Translations under genes and position numbers: made by a program
Part shown: positions 1 to 11,848 of the stretch, one piece after another
Position numbering within the stretch: the stretch's first letter is position 1
Layout: every line of letters starts with the position of its first letter
Notes under the pieces: model-generated
Databases searched by the model: none
The model's input: the letters and a program-made list of their open reading frames with translations, nothing else
Told to the model about the DNA's origin: nothing
Assembly: GCF_001949145.1 (NCBI RefSeq)
Contig: NW_019091379.1
Coordinates: 829,425 to 891,424, forward strand
Origin: Acanthaster planci
Taxonomy: Eukaryota; Echinodermata; Asteroidea; Valvatida; Acanthasteridae
Length of the DNA: 62,000 bases
Direction of reading: 5' to 3'

Positions 1-25
1 AGAGCGAGCGTTTGGAAAATAAAAA

Positions 26-98
26 GCCACCCCTGGGATTCGAACCCACCGTCTAACGATCTAATAACCGCGAGCTTAACCACTCGGCCATTTCGGAG
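26..98 (-). repeat. tRNA-like (Leu/Ser-type head) SINE or tRNA pseudogene
   Basis: Read on the minus strand, there is an A-box-like stretch (TGGCCGAGTGGTTAAGC) and a perfect B-box core (GGTTCGAATCC), so internal RNA polymerase III promoter elements are present. The expected acceptor-stem halves do not pair and there is no long variable arm, so I read this as the tRNA-derived head of a SINE or a decayed tRNA, not a working tRNA. The window edge cuts off whatever body follows. Confidence 0.55.
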
Positions 99-3000
99 AT
101 GTTGCTTTTCGCGCGCTGTTCATATTAAGGAGATAACAAAATCATTAACCTTACTGCACAGAATGTTGCTGTGTAAAGACTTAGTGATTAACACGCTACA
201 ATAGTGCATCAAGTAGTAAAAATACACATTCGTACAAACAATGGTCGTCAACAATAAACTTTCTTCCTGACAGCTTCTCTTTACTATTTTTAAGTCCCCG
301 GACCACGTCTATACCCCTGTCTACAGGTCTGAACTCTTTCATAATATTATAAAATTATGAATGACACGCCATTTTTTTTCCTTTTGGCGAGCGGGTGGGG
401 AGTGTTTTCTCTTGTCTTCTTTACTGTCATAAAATGACAGCCGAACCAGGAACCCAATAGTTCTGCCGAAGAACACGTGTTGTATGGTGGATCTGATGTG
501 TGTCCTTCTTCCTAAAAATACTTGCATTGTCTCATCAGTCACTTTTTTTACAGTCCGGTGTTACAGTGAGGCTTTCTTCTCGGGATAGCATCACAGTTGC
601 ACTCACGAATATGGATATGACTCGTCAGCATGAAAGCGAAAGAGGCAACGAAATACCCTTTGGAAATTGTATAAGTTGAAAGTAAGGGTAACTAAGACAG
701 ACAGGTGCATTCTGAAGGTTTGCTTTAAAACAAATTGATTGCAGGTATCCTTTCCATAAACAATTGCAAATTCAGAGTGTCAAAATGTAAATCGAGGTAA
801 AGATGGGTTGTCAGTGAATATTCAAACTTTATTTATATATCATACGATTACGTCGTATTGCCATTTCATATATGTCAGTCTCAGTACAAGCCAGTGTTGG
901 AGCAAAGGTTTTGATTCTAAAGGCCAAGATTTTGAGCCGCAACCCAAGGCCAAGGCTTAACCCTTAAGGTCAAGGCCCTGCAAAGCAAAGAGAAAAGCTG
1001 TCAAATTAGAACGAATCATGACTTAAAGGATCCAGGAAATGAATTTTTCTGAGAATCACTTATTGTGTATCTCTGAACTCTCCTTCCTTGTATGAGGACA
1101 GTTTGACATCATTTTTTTGAGTTACGTGAACTGAACGGTACACTTTTTCAAACATTAAAAATTGAGCAAGCTTTCCGGACAAGTGAGGGCGCTTTTGCTT
1201 CGATGTAAATCCAGGGAGACCTGGGCCGTTTTCCTGTCTCAGGCTTCGTGTAGGAAGCCAATCCACGATTGTGGGCCTGAAGCGTTTAACTTAAATTGAA
1301 GTACTGTAATGTTTGGCTCTTTTGCATCTTACTTGATGTTTTGTACTTTTATGTGGCACTATCAGACTTACTATTGCGCTTAAAACCTCAAAGTCAGGCA
1401 GTAAAAAAAAAATAAAAAATAAGTTGAAGCCTGAGACGGAGCCCAAGTCGAGTTTTGGAAAACAGCCAAGGTTCGGGTTACATGTTTTCATGTTCAAATT
1501 GCGAACCCCAAATTTGCTATCTTAGAACATTTCTGTGAAAAGGATTTTTACTGGATTATTGGCATATACTTACACAGCAATAAATGGCCAAAGAAAATGA
1601 AACCTGCCATAGCAGTGATGAAAAAAATCTAGAAATTTTCTATACACAAATCACATTAAGAATCACTGCTTTGGATGACATCATAGTTCTGCTCTTGAAT
1701 ATAGAAATATGCATTAGCATAAAAACCAAAAAAGCATCAAAATATTGGTTAAAATTGCAAAAGAAAAATTTAAAATATGGCTTCTTGAAACCCAAAGAAG
1801 CAATTTCAAGAGTTTTTAGTAAAATTTATAAAAGTATTTCTATTTTGTGGTTCCTTTAATTTTTGTCGAATCGGCAGATATTTCCATTGGCAGCCTTTTT
1901 CGTTATTTGATTACAGTGATATACAATCTGCGATAGGTGATAAGTACAATAGGCACTGCATGACATGTGTTCAAAATAATATCACGGCGTGGAAAGTGAG
2001 ATAATTCTAGTCAGTATAACATCAGTTCCTGGGCAAAGTATTCTCAAAGATTTGATCACTGGTCCACACCACAGATCAGAATGATATTTTCTACAGTCCT
2101 GGCCAAGATTGTTGGGTCACGTGTCAATAGACAGACAGTTGAAGTTACCCTTCCCAGGTCCCCCAATCCCCCGCTCAATGGTGTCATCTCGAGCTGGACC
2201 GCAAGTCGCGCATCGACATCCAACATTGAGAGGGGCCAGGGCCCAAAAGAGATTTGGTCAGGATTTTAGCTGCCATCACACATGCACAGAGTGACCAGAC
2301 AGGATAAGTGGATGATGCACCACTTGCTGGTGGCTTACCCACGGGTGCAAATGTTAGCATCTGCGCAGCCCCAATTCAGAACTTTGAATGGAGTACGGCT
2401 TGGTTGCTAATTACATTAGCTACTGACATTTTGTCCACGATGTTTCCTGGCTCTGACAGTGGAGTGCAAACGTGCATTCTTCTGCGATCTTAGAATGTAT
2501 TGGAGATACCCATTTTTCAAATTAGTTTCACAGGACAGAAAAACAATTGTTCTCTTTGAATAGGCCTTAGTGCTAATGCTGCCAGTTATTTTTATGAGAT
2601 TAAGCAATGAACAAACAAGGGGAGAATTGACAGTTCAAAGAGCCTTTGTGGATTGAATCTTCATGTAAGTTTGGAAAGCGCAGATGATAAGACAAAATTT
2701 AAAGGAAAAAAGGGGAAAAACGCTACACCATTGAACGATCATTGCAAAGACCACCAGCAACTGTGACAAACATCCTTTTACAAAGATGTAGATTTCAAAC
2801 CAAAGTTGCCGTATTCGATTTTTTTGTGAGTGTCCATGAGGAAGATGTAATCTTACAATGACACTCTTTCCTGTTTGGTCGCAATATTTTTGGATGTTTC
2901 ATTACACTCAGTATCACAAAGTGCTGGAAAAAATAACTACAGTCCGTCTGTGATGAGGGAGATGGAGTACGCATTGTCATTTTAATGACGCTACATAATG

Positions 3001-3911
3001 AGAGTCACAATGGCCCATGTAACGAGGCGTGTTATGGGGTATTTCTTAACACATCAAGGAGGCCCATCATATTCGTAATGATGCAGTATTACTGCGATGA
3101 TAGTCCTCCCTGCCATAATGCAAAGAATAAAAATGACACACATCTACGCTTCTGCAGCCTAGGGGAACAACACCGGGTCTCATGAAAACTCTCGCTTGTT
3201 TGCCGAAAAGTATCCCTTTTGTCCGGGACTAACTGGAAGACAAACATCATGATGTGCAACTTAAACAGTAGCTTGTGGACATTCAGAGAGCAAGAACGGA
3301 GACAAACGAAGGCCAGGTCGGTGTGCTCTCTTGATCAACAAACTTGTCAAACACGGGTGCCTAAGCCTATTTTTTCTGATGCCTCTCGTGTTTGAGGGCG
3401 GACTGGTGGCGTTGTGGGCAGCAATGATACGCTGTTGGCAGGGAGAGATGATTACCCTCCCGATGAATGTTAGAGACGAAACATCAACAGAAACTTTCTG
3501 TTTGGATTAAAAGCAAAGTGCCTGGAGGATCCACCGCAGTGCGGCTCTCGGTCCGAAGCAAGCCGTGGTCTGTCATTACATCCCCGCCCTTGATACGTTA
3601 ACCCGGCGGAAAACTGATGAAATCGCCTCAGATGATCGTCGTTTGCAACCCTTGTGATCTCGGTAACGTCTGATAAAAATAATTGTATTCACCGAAGATT
3701 TGGATAGCTTCATTGCTCTTCCTCTGCCGGTATTTCCACCTTTGTTCTTCCCCTCCCCTCCAAAGAAATATCTAAACTGTTGACTGCAGCTGATCAGAAA
3801 GTCAGTTGCGCTGAGTTACTCCCTGGAACTGGGCCGCAGGTGAAGAAAAAGCTTGCTTAGACGGGTAACGAACTTCGCTATTTGAGTAAACTTCGCAGGC
3901 TAGGTGTACCC
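99..3911. other. Intergenic, no gene recognised
   Basis: AT-rich sequence with only short, shadow-like reading frames (none over about 90 codons and none with a recognisable domain). GC content rises from about 3280 onward towards the Tctex1-family gene, so the last several hundred bases probably include its promoter and 5' UTR. A possible splice acceptor ending in CTTCGCAG lies at about 3891-3898, which would allow an upstream non-coding exon. Confidence 0.5.
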
Positions 3912-4373
3912 ATGTCTCTTACTGCTAGCAAGATGGAGCCAAACACGGGAGGTCTACTGGCTCTTGCCTTGCAGGAAAGTAGTGAGGACAGTCGGTCCTC
4001 CAGCCCCCCAGCCTTCGAGCCTTCCTTCCGCATGGATGGGCCAGGCCACCGCAAGTTCCGCGAGCTGGAGGTTGGTAGGCTGGTGGAGGGCATCCTGGCC
4101 TCGCACCTGGCCGACGAGATCTACGATCCGGTCCGCTGCAAGCAACTCTCTCAGGACATCGCCGGAAAGATCAACCAGCGGGTCCGCGAGCTGGACTTCC
4201 CCCGGTACAAGCTGGTGGCCTTGGTGAACATCGGGAGCGCACGGGAGAAGCCGGGCACGCACCTAGGCAGTCGGTGCCTGTGGGATGACCGCACAGACTC
4301 CTCGACTACCGCCAGTTTCACCAACGGATCTTTGTACGCTGTTGCCATGGTGTATGGATTGTACTACGCCTGA
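3912..4373 (+). CDS. Tctex1-domain dynein light chain (DYNLT family)
   Basis: Intronless 153-residue protein. Tctex1-family proteins are small light chains of cytoplasmic or axonemal dynein (including intraflagellar-transport dynein) that dimerise and bind the intermediate chain. The domain occupies roughly residues 50-152. Visible hallmarks are the helix with ILASHLADEIYD, the basic stretch ending in FPRYKLVALVNIG, the GSRCLWD strand and the terminal SLYAVAMVYGLYY. The first 45 residues are Ser/Pro-rich and variable. By overall pattern it is closer to the TCTEX1D1/D4 (DYNLT5/DYNLT4) type than to DYNLT1, but the subtype is not certain. The first ATG of the open frame (3912) was chosen; a second in-frame ATG seven codons later (M8) is also possible. 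The next gene downstream on the same strand is GTF2E2, about 3 kb away. AATAAA at 5314-5319 could be its poly(A) signal, which would put the inverted-repeat element at 4753-5000 in its 3' UTR. Confidence 0.88.
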   Translation: MSLTASKMEPNTGGLLALALQESSEDSRSSSPPAFEPSFRMDGPGHRKFRELEVGRLVEGILASHLADEIYDPVRCKQLSQDIAGKINQRVRELDFPRYKLVALVNIGSAREKPGTHLGSRCLWDDRTDSSTTASFTNGSLYAVAMVYGLYYA

Positions 4374-4752
4374 TATTTCCTCATTTTGACAAGAGTAAAA
4401 CAAATTTTGTTGCAAGGCCATTTTAAGTGAAGCTTCCAGACCAGAGGCTGTTGCTAATAATCCTTTTGTATGAAAATAGAAAAGACTGAATTTACTTGGA
4501 TTTATACTTCACAGGAAAGAAAGATTACACACTGATGTGCTGTAATGGGTCTCATGTCATGTGACTGTACTTTCACAAGTTTACGGTCATTTTCGTCCAT
4601 TTAAAACACATTAGAATAATTATAGGTAAGTCTTAGAAGCTCATTACAACGAACTGTGCTATTTTCTTTCAGTGCATTCTGAATGCTTCCAGTTTACACG
4701 AAAATGTTTCTCTATGCAGACTGGTCGGAAATGTAAAATCCAACTCATAACT

Positions 4753-5000
4753 GGGTAATTCCAGAAATTAGGGATCCAAAAGTGTGGCATTTTTGTGTCC
4801 CTGCTACATCTGAGCTTTGTTACTTGACATTGAAATATATCACTGGAATTGATTTCAAGCTATTATTTTTTATTTGGCAGGTAATTTGCATTAATTCATC
4901 ACTCTTGGAAATTAGAAAATGTGTTCTGAACTTAGAAACTTATATGTCAGATGTGAAAGGGACACGAAAAAAATGGACCCCTAATTTCTGGAATTACCTA
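4753..5000. mobile_element. MITE-like element with long terminal inverted repeats
   Basis: The left end (4753-4780, GGGTAATTCCAGAAATTAGG...) is repeated almost perfectly as its reverse complement at about 4973-5000. The match continues inward with small gaps for some 50-60 bases (the block with GTGTCCCT on the left against AGGGACAC on the right). Length is about 250 bp with no coding capacity, as expected of a non-autonomous DNA transposon. I could not define a clear target-site duplication. It lies directly 3' of the Tctex1-family gene. Confidence 0.7.
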
Positions 5001-5829
5001 ATTACTAAAGACATCGAATACCATACTTGGGTAAGGCTGCTACAGTGCCGCTCAAGTCAATGGACACTGGACATATTTTCTCAGGAGGTGCCGATATCTA
5101 TTGCATTAAATGTAGACCGTCCTGCCCGATATGTGTTAAGCTATGGAAGACAACTGAATCGATGATATCGAGTTCTTGTCAATTTAGTGAAGATCCCAGA
5201 ATGATGTAAATAATTATTAACGCATTAACAATAACCAAAACCCTTTAAGAAAGCAAAGTTGCTCCCCGCATTTTAAAAGCGGCAACAAACTCGACGTCAT
5301 CAGGAAAGGGGTAAATAAAAAACATGTCTACACCTTTGTTTCTGACATACCAAATTTTGATTTCAGTTTTTGCTATCATTGTATATAAATTGTTTGCTTT
5401 TAAACATAAGTATTATATTGTGCAGTTTACTGTAGTTTCAAAGCCCTTGCTTTCCCTGTGTTGAATCAACATAAGTTGAGATTTTAAGAACGTACCCATA
5501 GGGTGACCATCTTCCCGTTTTTTTTATTATTCTCGTTCTTGTCACATGACCTGGAGTTTATTACCCATATCACCCCCAAGTTTGGCAGACACGCCTAGTG
5601 ACACGGACGAACATGCGCAGACGCTTGATGAGGACTTAAGAATTCTTGAACAATGTTTGGACTGTCACCGGCTCTGAAACGACGATTTTATTCTGTGGAG
5701 ACCTGGACTACATGCAGGTTTGCTGTGAAAAAGCCAAGCATTTATGTGGTTCATTGCCATCTTCATCCCTAACAGTCTCCAACTAGAGTCATCAAAAAGG
5801 CGAAGAATGGAAGACTCCTGGAGTTAATA

Positions 5830-6258
5830 ATGAATAAACTCCCCAAAAATACGCCATTTGTCTTTCCTACAGTAACAAGAGTTCGAATTTCTCCGGACAT
5901 TAGCAATGGCTGTTTAACATTCACAAATAAACCTTATGGTCGTCAGTATTTACTTTATTTTTGTACGGATCAATATGGAGGCATGTCAATTTGCCGTTTC
6001 ACTTGTTTTTACCAATCTAGCATTACAAAGAGGCGGAGAGCCAGTTGGTCATTAACCACAGGGGATATCCCCCCAATGGAGGTGAACACAATTATATCAA
6101 GGCGCAAATTTTCAGTGGCATCTTCTGTCTTAGAAGTTATCAAACAAGATGAGAGCAAACCAGAGAATTTTAAAAAAATGGAACTATATATAGATTCCCT
6201 CTTAATTAAAACAGAAAAATATTTGGGCATCGTGTGTTCCCCACTCAGGACCCAGTAG
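5830..6258 (+). CDS. Unrecognised 142-codon open frame (doubtful)
   Basis: An ATG-initiated frame of 142 codons in AT-rich DNA, long for chance but without any domain, signal peptide or membrane segment that I recognise. The product would be soluble, with a basic centre (TKRRRASW, about residue 66) and a Lys/Glu-rich C-terminal part. No splice sites tie it to a neighbour. A 94-codon frame on the opposite strand overlaps it, which weakens the case. It could be a remnant of a repeat or a chance frame. Confidence 0.2.
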   Translation: MNKLPKNTPFVFPTVTRVRISPDISNGCLTFTNKPYGRQYLLYFCTDQYGGMSICRFTCFYQSSITKRRRASWSLTTGDIPPMEVNTIISRRKFSVASSVLEVIKQDESKPENFKKMELYIDSLLIKTEKYLGIVCSPLRTQ

Positions 6259-7318
6259 GCACTAATCGTGCTAGAGTGTTCCGGAAATGCCATGATTCAA
6301 TGAAATACTCTAATTCTTATACAGATATTCAACCATAGTATTAGCTAAGCCTGACAAAAATAGTAACTTCTACTTCACAGGCATTCTTCAAAGCCGCACG
6401 TATGGGGGCGCTATATAATACAGAGGAAGCAACGACAAATGAATGAAACAGTGGGACCCTCTTTTTGTGTCATTTTTTTCCCGTTTACAGCGTAGACAAG
6501 CATTCGTTGTAATACAGAACCCTCTGCAAAGCAGACAGTTATCATGAGAAATGTTTATGAAGAAAACAGGGACTGTTGGTAAGTTTTATTGGGGTGCAAA
6601 ATGCAGCCGTTTAAGAAAGATTGATTTTGCTCGAGGATTGTCTTTGTCACCCTCTAGAGGGCGCTCTGAAACAAAGAATGTATTGATGACACGATTGACA
6701 ATTTTATCCCTAGGCTTCGCAAGGAAAAGACGTACATGTACGTGGCTCGATTCGTGTCGCACAATTTTTAAGGTTCCCACATTTACAGAGTGCGAATCAG
6801 GCCGAAATCTGGCTCACTTTGCTCTTTTAAAATCCTTTGCTGTCATCTGTCATAATTTACATGTATGACTGGCCAAACCATGGAGGTAGGAAAAAATGCT
6901 GCTTATTTTTAATAGCAATGCTAGGCCTAGTTCAAGATGCAGGTCAAAATTCATCAATGGAGAGGTGCGGCTGGAGAAAGATTTCTGCAACTTAATTATT
7001 AATTTACAGAACTCTACCCTCTTGTTTATTACGTGGACAACGTTGGCCAGTTTCTAACCATGACTAGCACTGAGCAGTGTGCATGACCTGAATTTTGAAT
7101 TATGTTGAAAACACCTCTCCATGGCAACCTCTTGGTGGCGCACTGTATTGTGAATCACCTGTATTGTAAACTTAATCCTCTTTTCTTGTTCATTGGGCCA
7201 CAGCAGTAACACTGAGTACCTTGTAGTGCAGCCAGTCTGCAAGTAACAATCCAGGTTAACTCGCGCTACCCCAGCAATTCTGACCAGAAGTTGCAGAACA
7301 GGCAGTAACCTCTTCAAG
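6259..7318. other. Intergenic, upstream of GTF2E2
   Basis: No coding sequence recognised. It holds a palindromic CTCF-like site CCTCTAGAGGGCGC at 6651-6664 (see findings). The last 300 bases should contain the GTF2E2 promoter and 5' UTR; no TATA box is obvious, as is usual for housekeeping genes. Confidence 0.45.
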
Positions 7319-10300
7319 ATGGACGCCGCTCTACTGAAGGAGAGGGAAGCCTTTCGCAAGCGAGCTTTGGCGCAGCCGGTCATTGAGAAGCGGTCCAAAC
7401 CAGCCAGCTCCTCTCAGCAAGCCAAGAGGAAGAAGCCTCTCAGCGCAGGCACTCATGGTAAGTCTTGCAACGCCTTCAGTTTCTTCAATTCTGGGACAGC
7501 TGTTGTTTCCAGCCATCAAAAGTCAGGTTAGTTGCTTTCCCAACAAACTTGCATTTCTTCTACCTGTGATTTAATGGCTTAACCCTAAACTTCCCCAACC
7601 ACACAGAATTCAACAGCAGTAAAGTGTTTAATTCTGTGGGGATTGGTCTGGTAGGCCCATAACAGCTGGCTTTTGCATTGGGTTTGGCATACCTCAGAAA
7701 AAAAAAGTCCAACAGCCTCTGTGCACAAACGCATTAACTTTGTGTGAATGAGGAAGGTTAGGGCCAGCAACCCTTGGGGGTTAGGGTTAATGGCAAATGC
7801 CAGACAAGCTGATGGCAAAATATCAGTGGAAAAACTCCAGGAGGTTTACCACATAAGAAATATTTGAGAAAACGTGGGGGGGGAGGGGGGAATTTGACCC
7901 TACCGTAGCCTTCCTTTCCTCCTCAGCCCTCCTGTGAGCGACAAAAAACCTCCAAAACCTCCAGGTGGATGTTGAAGTATCTTAGGAAGTCAGAATTAAT
8001 CTGGTACCGTTGTTTGTTACTATTTGAAAGGCCATGGTCATGGAAGTGGCTCTACCACTGGAGGATTCAACTATAAGATGATGCAAGGAAGCTCCAAGTA
8101 CAAGTTTGGCGTTCTGGCCAAAATTGTTGACTACATGAAGGTAAAAAAACATAAATGTTAGCGTGAAAGCTGAATTGTGTTGGTGTAAGGGTGTAGACCC
8201 TATGTTAGATCTGACGCCAACCTATTTAAGTTTTGTGCCAGATATATTTAAGAAGTGCTTCAGCGTCACGTAGACTGCAGCATTTTTGTCTACAAACTTA
8301 ATGGCCCTAGTTGGACTAGTGTTGGCCATTGTAGTTGCAAAGTTCTATTTGTTTACCTTGGAAATCCTGCACTCTGTAAAGTGTTCCAAGTCTTGTCCTT
8401 CTCCCTTGTTCCTGTGGCTGTTGCACAGACATTGCAAAACTCATTCAAACAATCCTAGCTTTTACAATTGAACAAATTATCTGTCGTATCCTCAACAAGC
8501 ACAGGTTGACCATTTTTCACATTCTGTTGCATCTAGTGATTATAGCCAGCCCAGATTCCCTTATTGTGAGCATCTTCGAATCTGAACTAACAAGTTTAAA
8601 AGGTAAAAGCACGCTGTAAAGCAAGGTTTTGCCCACAGGGTGTCTTTGAGTCTCTTGACATTGTAGGCCGTTTTTGATGCATCATTTTGTTGTGCAGATC
8701 TTCAGCCCAAACCTCATGAAATGCTTATTCTCTTTTCAAAGAGCATGTTTGTTCTGTCATTTTTCCCCCAAACACTAATGCAATCCCTGCTGTAGAGAAT
8801 CGAGCTTAAATTTCGAATTTTTTCCCATCATGTGACATGCTACTGGTAGGCTACGTCCCCTTCTGTTACTTTAGATACTTGCAGCTACCGAGAAATGTTG
8901 CGTCGGCATTACTCTCGGATCACATTGCACAAGTGATCAAGAGCTACATGTACCTATCAGCCATCTTGAAATAATCAGGAGATGTAATGGTATACTCCCC
9001 ATCTGAGTAAGAGTATACTCTCGCTCACCCAAGGATTGTACTCCTGCAGTTCATGCACTCGGGAGTGTACTCGTTAAACATGAGTAACAGGCTCGAACCC
9101 AAGCCCAGTTTACTTTGTGTGGCGAGTTGTAGCCTCCTGTCGCTCAAACAGTTTTTGTTTGATCTTGGTTAACAGTTGAACAGTTGGTTTCTTTTCTTGT
9201 TGGATCTCTGACATTGTAGCAGCGTCACCAGGAAGGCAATACCTTCCCTCTCAGCATCGAGGAGATACTGGACGAAACCAAACAACTGGACATAGGTGCC
9301 AAGCAGAAAATGTGGCTGATCAATGAGGTAAATATTGCCAACTACATAGCCTTTTCTCAAGGCGATCGCAGAAATAATGTTAGACTCACGGAACACATAC
9401 AGCATTTCACAAGACTAGCCTGCCTTCACTAACTTGTTTTCGGAAGCTTCACGTTAATGAATGTTTTTTTTAAATTTTCCAACATTTAGGTATCTTCCAG
9501 CTTGAACTGGTTAAGCTTAAGTCCTGGATTAGTGCAGTCACTCGTGCTGCTTTATATTTCATGGCTTTTGCAGATGTATGAATTTCATGTCAAATTTAGA
9601 GACTGCTGCTGAAGTGTATGGTAATTTGTTCGGGAAAATTTGGGTGTAGTTCTTTTCTTTCTCTTACCAGTGCAAGACTGATTCTAACTCCATTGCGCAA
9701 AAACTTAGTAGCACATTTGGCGTACTTGAACTTTCAAGGGGCACACAAAAAACCCTGCTTGTGAAATAATAGCGACTGGGCTGTATATTGCTTACTCCTC
9801 AAAAAGTCCTCTCTTTAATTCAGCTGTTGATGACTTTGTGTTCCCAACGTCCGTAGGCCCTGCCCAACAACCCCAAGATCGGCATGGAAGATGGCAAGTA
9901 CTTCTACAAGGCAACTTTCGTTCTGCGGAGTCGCAAGAGCCTGGAGCGACTCCTGAAGAAACACGACCAACAGGGTCTAGGGGGCATCATGATGGACGAC
10001 ATACAGGAGAGCTTACCCAACTATGAAAAGTGCATCGAGGTATTTGGAGTTTGCCTCTGTAAGAAAACCGTGCACCATCAGAACTACAAAACAAAGAAAA
10101 TAAAGACAGTGTACCGCAACTTGTCTTCATTGTTAGCAGACTGTATTAACGGTGCTCTTATAATCAGGGTTCATCATTTTTACTGATGGATGTCTTTCTT
10201 TGCGCATGCCAGACTCTGGGTGATCTTGTCATCATTATAACGAGGCCAGACAAGAAGAAAGTGGTCTTCTTCAACGACAAGTCAGCCCAGCTCAACATCG

Positions 10301-11848
10301 ATGAAGGTAAAAGTCAACATAAGTGCCAGGACTAGACACACAAACAGTCACAGATTGTTTGATGGTCATGTGCAGTGCTGACATAAGAGCCTAAAGGACG
10401 TTTACAGCCCGTGCTCAGAAACCTAAAAAAAAAATTTAAACCAAATAAAAATATATGAGAATGATCAGTGAGATGATGTAAAACTTTCCTGCATTTTCAA
10501 AAGTTTCCTGTATTATCAAAAGCCTAAGGAGATTCGACCGGTTCTTGTCTTGGGCACACGTTAGTCTCCTGTAATCATCATTCGCTGTTTTTTTCACCCT
10601 TGCAGAAATCAAAGAGTTATGGAATACAACGGCAGTAGATTCCATCGACGAGGCAAAGATTGAGGAGCATCTAAGGAAGCAGGGCATATTCTCCATGGAA
10701 GATCTCAGCCTCAAGCATGTGAGTAGAAACCAGAATGATGATCGAATCAGTCGCAGTCCCGACTTAATCTTTCACACGTCATTGCAAGTGAGTTACAAGT
10801 CTTCCATTATAAGGTCAAAAGTTGTAGAGCCCTATGATGGCAAACCATCTTGAAGGCATGTACGTTCTTTTATTCACATGGATAGGCAGTAGATAGTAAA
10901 TAGGATACAGCGCACAGATAGAGTAGAGCCTGTAGGTATTTTATTGTCGCTGAACAGATCTTATTCGTGGAGAAGCCGTTTCTGGTCTTCTTCCCTGCAT
11001 CCATCATATTCAATGTGATCTGTTCAATGGGGTGGAGACAGACTATTTGGGGTTCCAAACCTCCCTTTCAGTGTTTTAAATATGGCTTATAATATTTAGA
11101 TATAATTTATCACACATTTTAAATTGTTCTAAACAAAAACTGGCATGAATTTGTGTGCTTTTTTAGTTTGTCACTGTTATTTTACACGTGGGATTTCCCA
11201 AACGAAAAGGTTTACCTCACTTTCAATTCAAAATGGCCGACACAAGAATACGGTCTATTAGAACGGCAGGGACGAGCTATGTATGCAATCACACGTATGA
11301 AGCCAAACCACGGCTCACAACCATGCACAATGCATGACATCTAGATGCTCAACCAACCATGAAAACTTCACGTGTGAAATTAGGCTCCTATAACACTCGG
11401 GCTTTATTTTCCTTAAAAAAAAACCTCCCTGCCCACAATTTTGACCCGGGAATCGAACCCACACCCCATGCATCACAAACCATTATGCTGTAACCGCTTG
11501 ACTTCCGCAATTCACACAGGTTGACTGTGTTTTTACTGTTCATATACCGATGAACGGCTGCAACGTAAGTCTAATCCACATTGGGCATGCCCAATACAAA
11601 CACAACCATCGTGGTTTGGCTTCATATATATGGATGCATATATATCTCGCAGGTACACCTCCATGATGGTGGCAATATTCAGAGGGTCTGCATTCTTCTG
11701 TCTGATTGATGTTTGTTTGCTTTGGTTTCAGGTACCCCAACGTAAAAAGCGAGCTGGCAGGAGAGGTCCCAGGAAGTTCAAAACTCACAATGATCACTTG
11801 GCAGGCGTCCTCCAGGACTACTCGCAAGAGAGCTCCAAACCGAGCTGA
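7319..11848 (+). CDS. GTF2E2: General transcription factor IIE subunit 2 (TFIIE beta), 7 exons
   Basis: Coding exons: 7319-7457, 8031-8140, 9220-9327, 9857-10039, 10213-10306, 10606-10718 and 11732-11848. They join in frame to 287 residues; human TFIIE-beta has 291. TFIIE-beta pairs with TFIIE-alpha in the RNA polymerase II pre-initiation complex, recruits TFIIH and helps open promoter DNA. Visible signatures are the N-terminal [26 protein letters not shown] starting the first winged helix (residues about 69-120), [12 protein letters not shown], the second winged helix in exon 4 with [27 protein letters not shown] in exon 5, and the basic C-terminus ending [17 protein letters not shown]. All introns have GT-AG ends. 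Exon 3 may start at 9220 or 9223 because its acceptor is TAGCAG; 9220 best matches family length. Exons are GC-richer than introns. The gene converges with TXNL1. Confidence 0.96.
7571..7794. mobile_element. Short TIR element in GTF2E2 intron 1
   Basis: TTAACCCTAA at 7579-7588 faces its reverse complement TTAGGGTTAA at 7781-7790. The 8-bp word TTAATGGC occurs at both edges (7571-7578 and 7787-7794), which would fit an 8-bp target-site duplication of hAT type, although it overlaps the right inverted repeat. The body is non-coding and about 210 bp long. Confidence 0.5.
11443..11507 (-). repeat. tRNA-like remnant in GTF2E2 intron 6
   Basis: On the minus strand there is an A-box-like GTCAAGCGGTTACAG and a B-box TGGGTTCGATTCCC whose T-arm pairs well (TGTGGG/CCCGGG-like). 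The acceptor stem is not evident. Best read as a decayed tRNA or a tRNA-derived SINE head inside the last intron. Confidence 0.5.

Noticed and set aside
3882-3911. Extension of the Tctex1-family protein upstream of 3912
   Set aside because: There is no ATG in the open frame upstream of 3912 (it opens with TTG), and a splice-acceptor-like CTTCGCAG lies in between.
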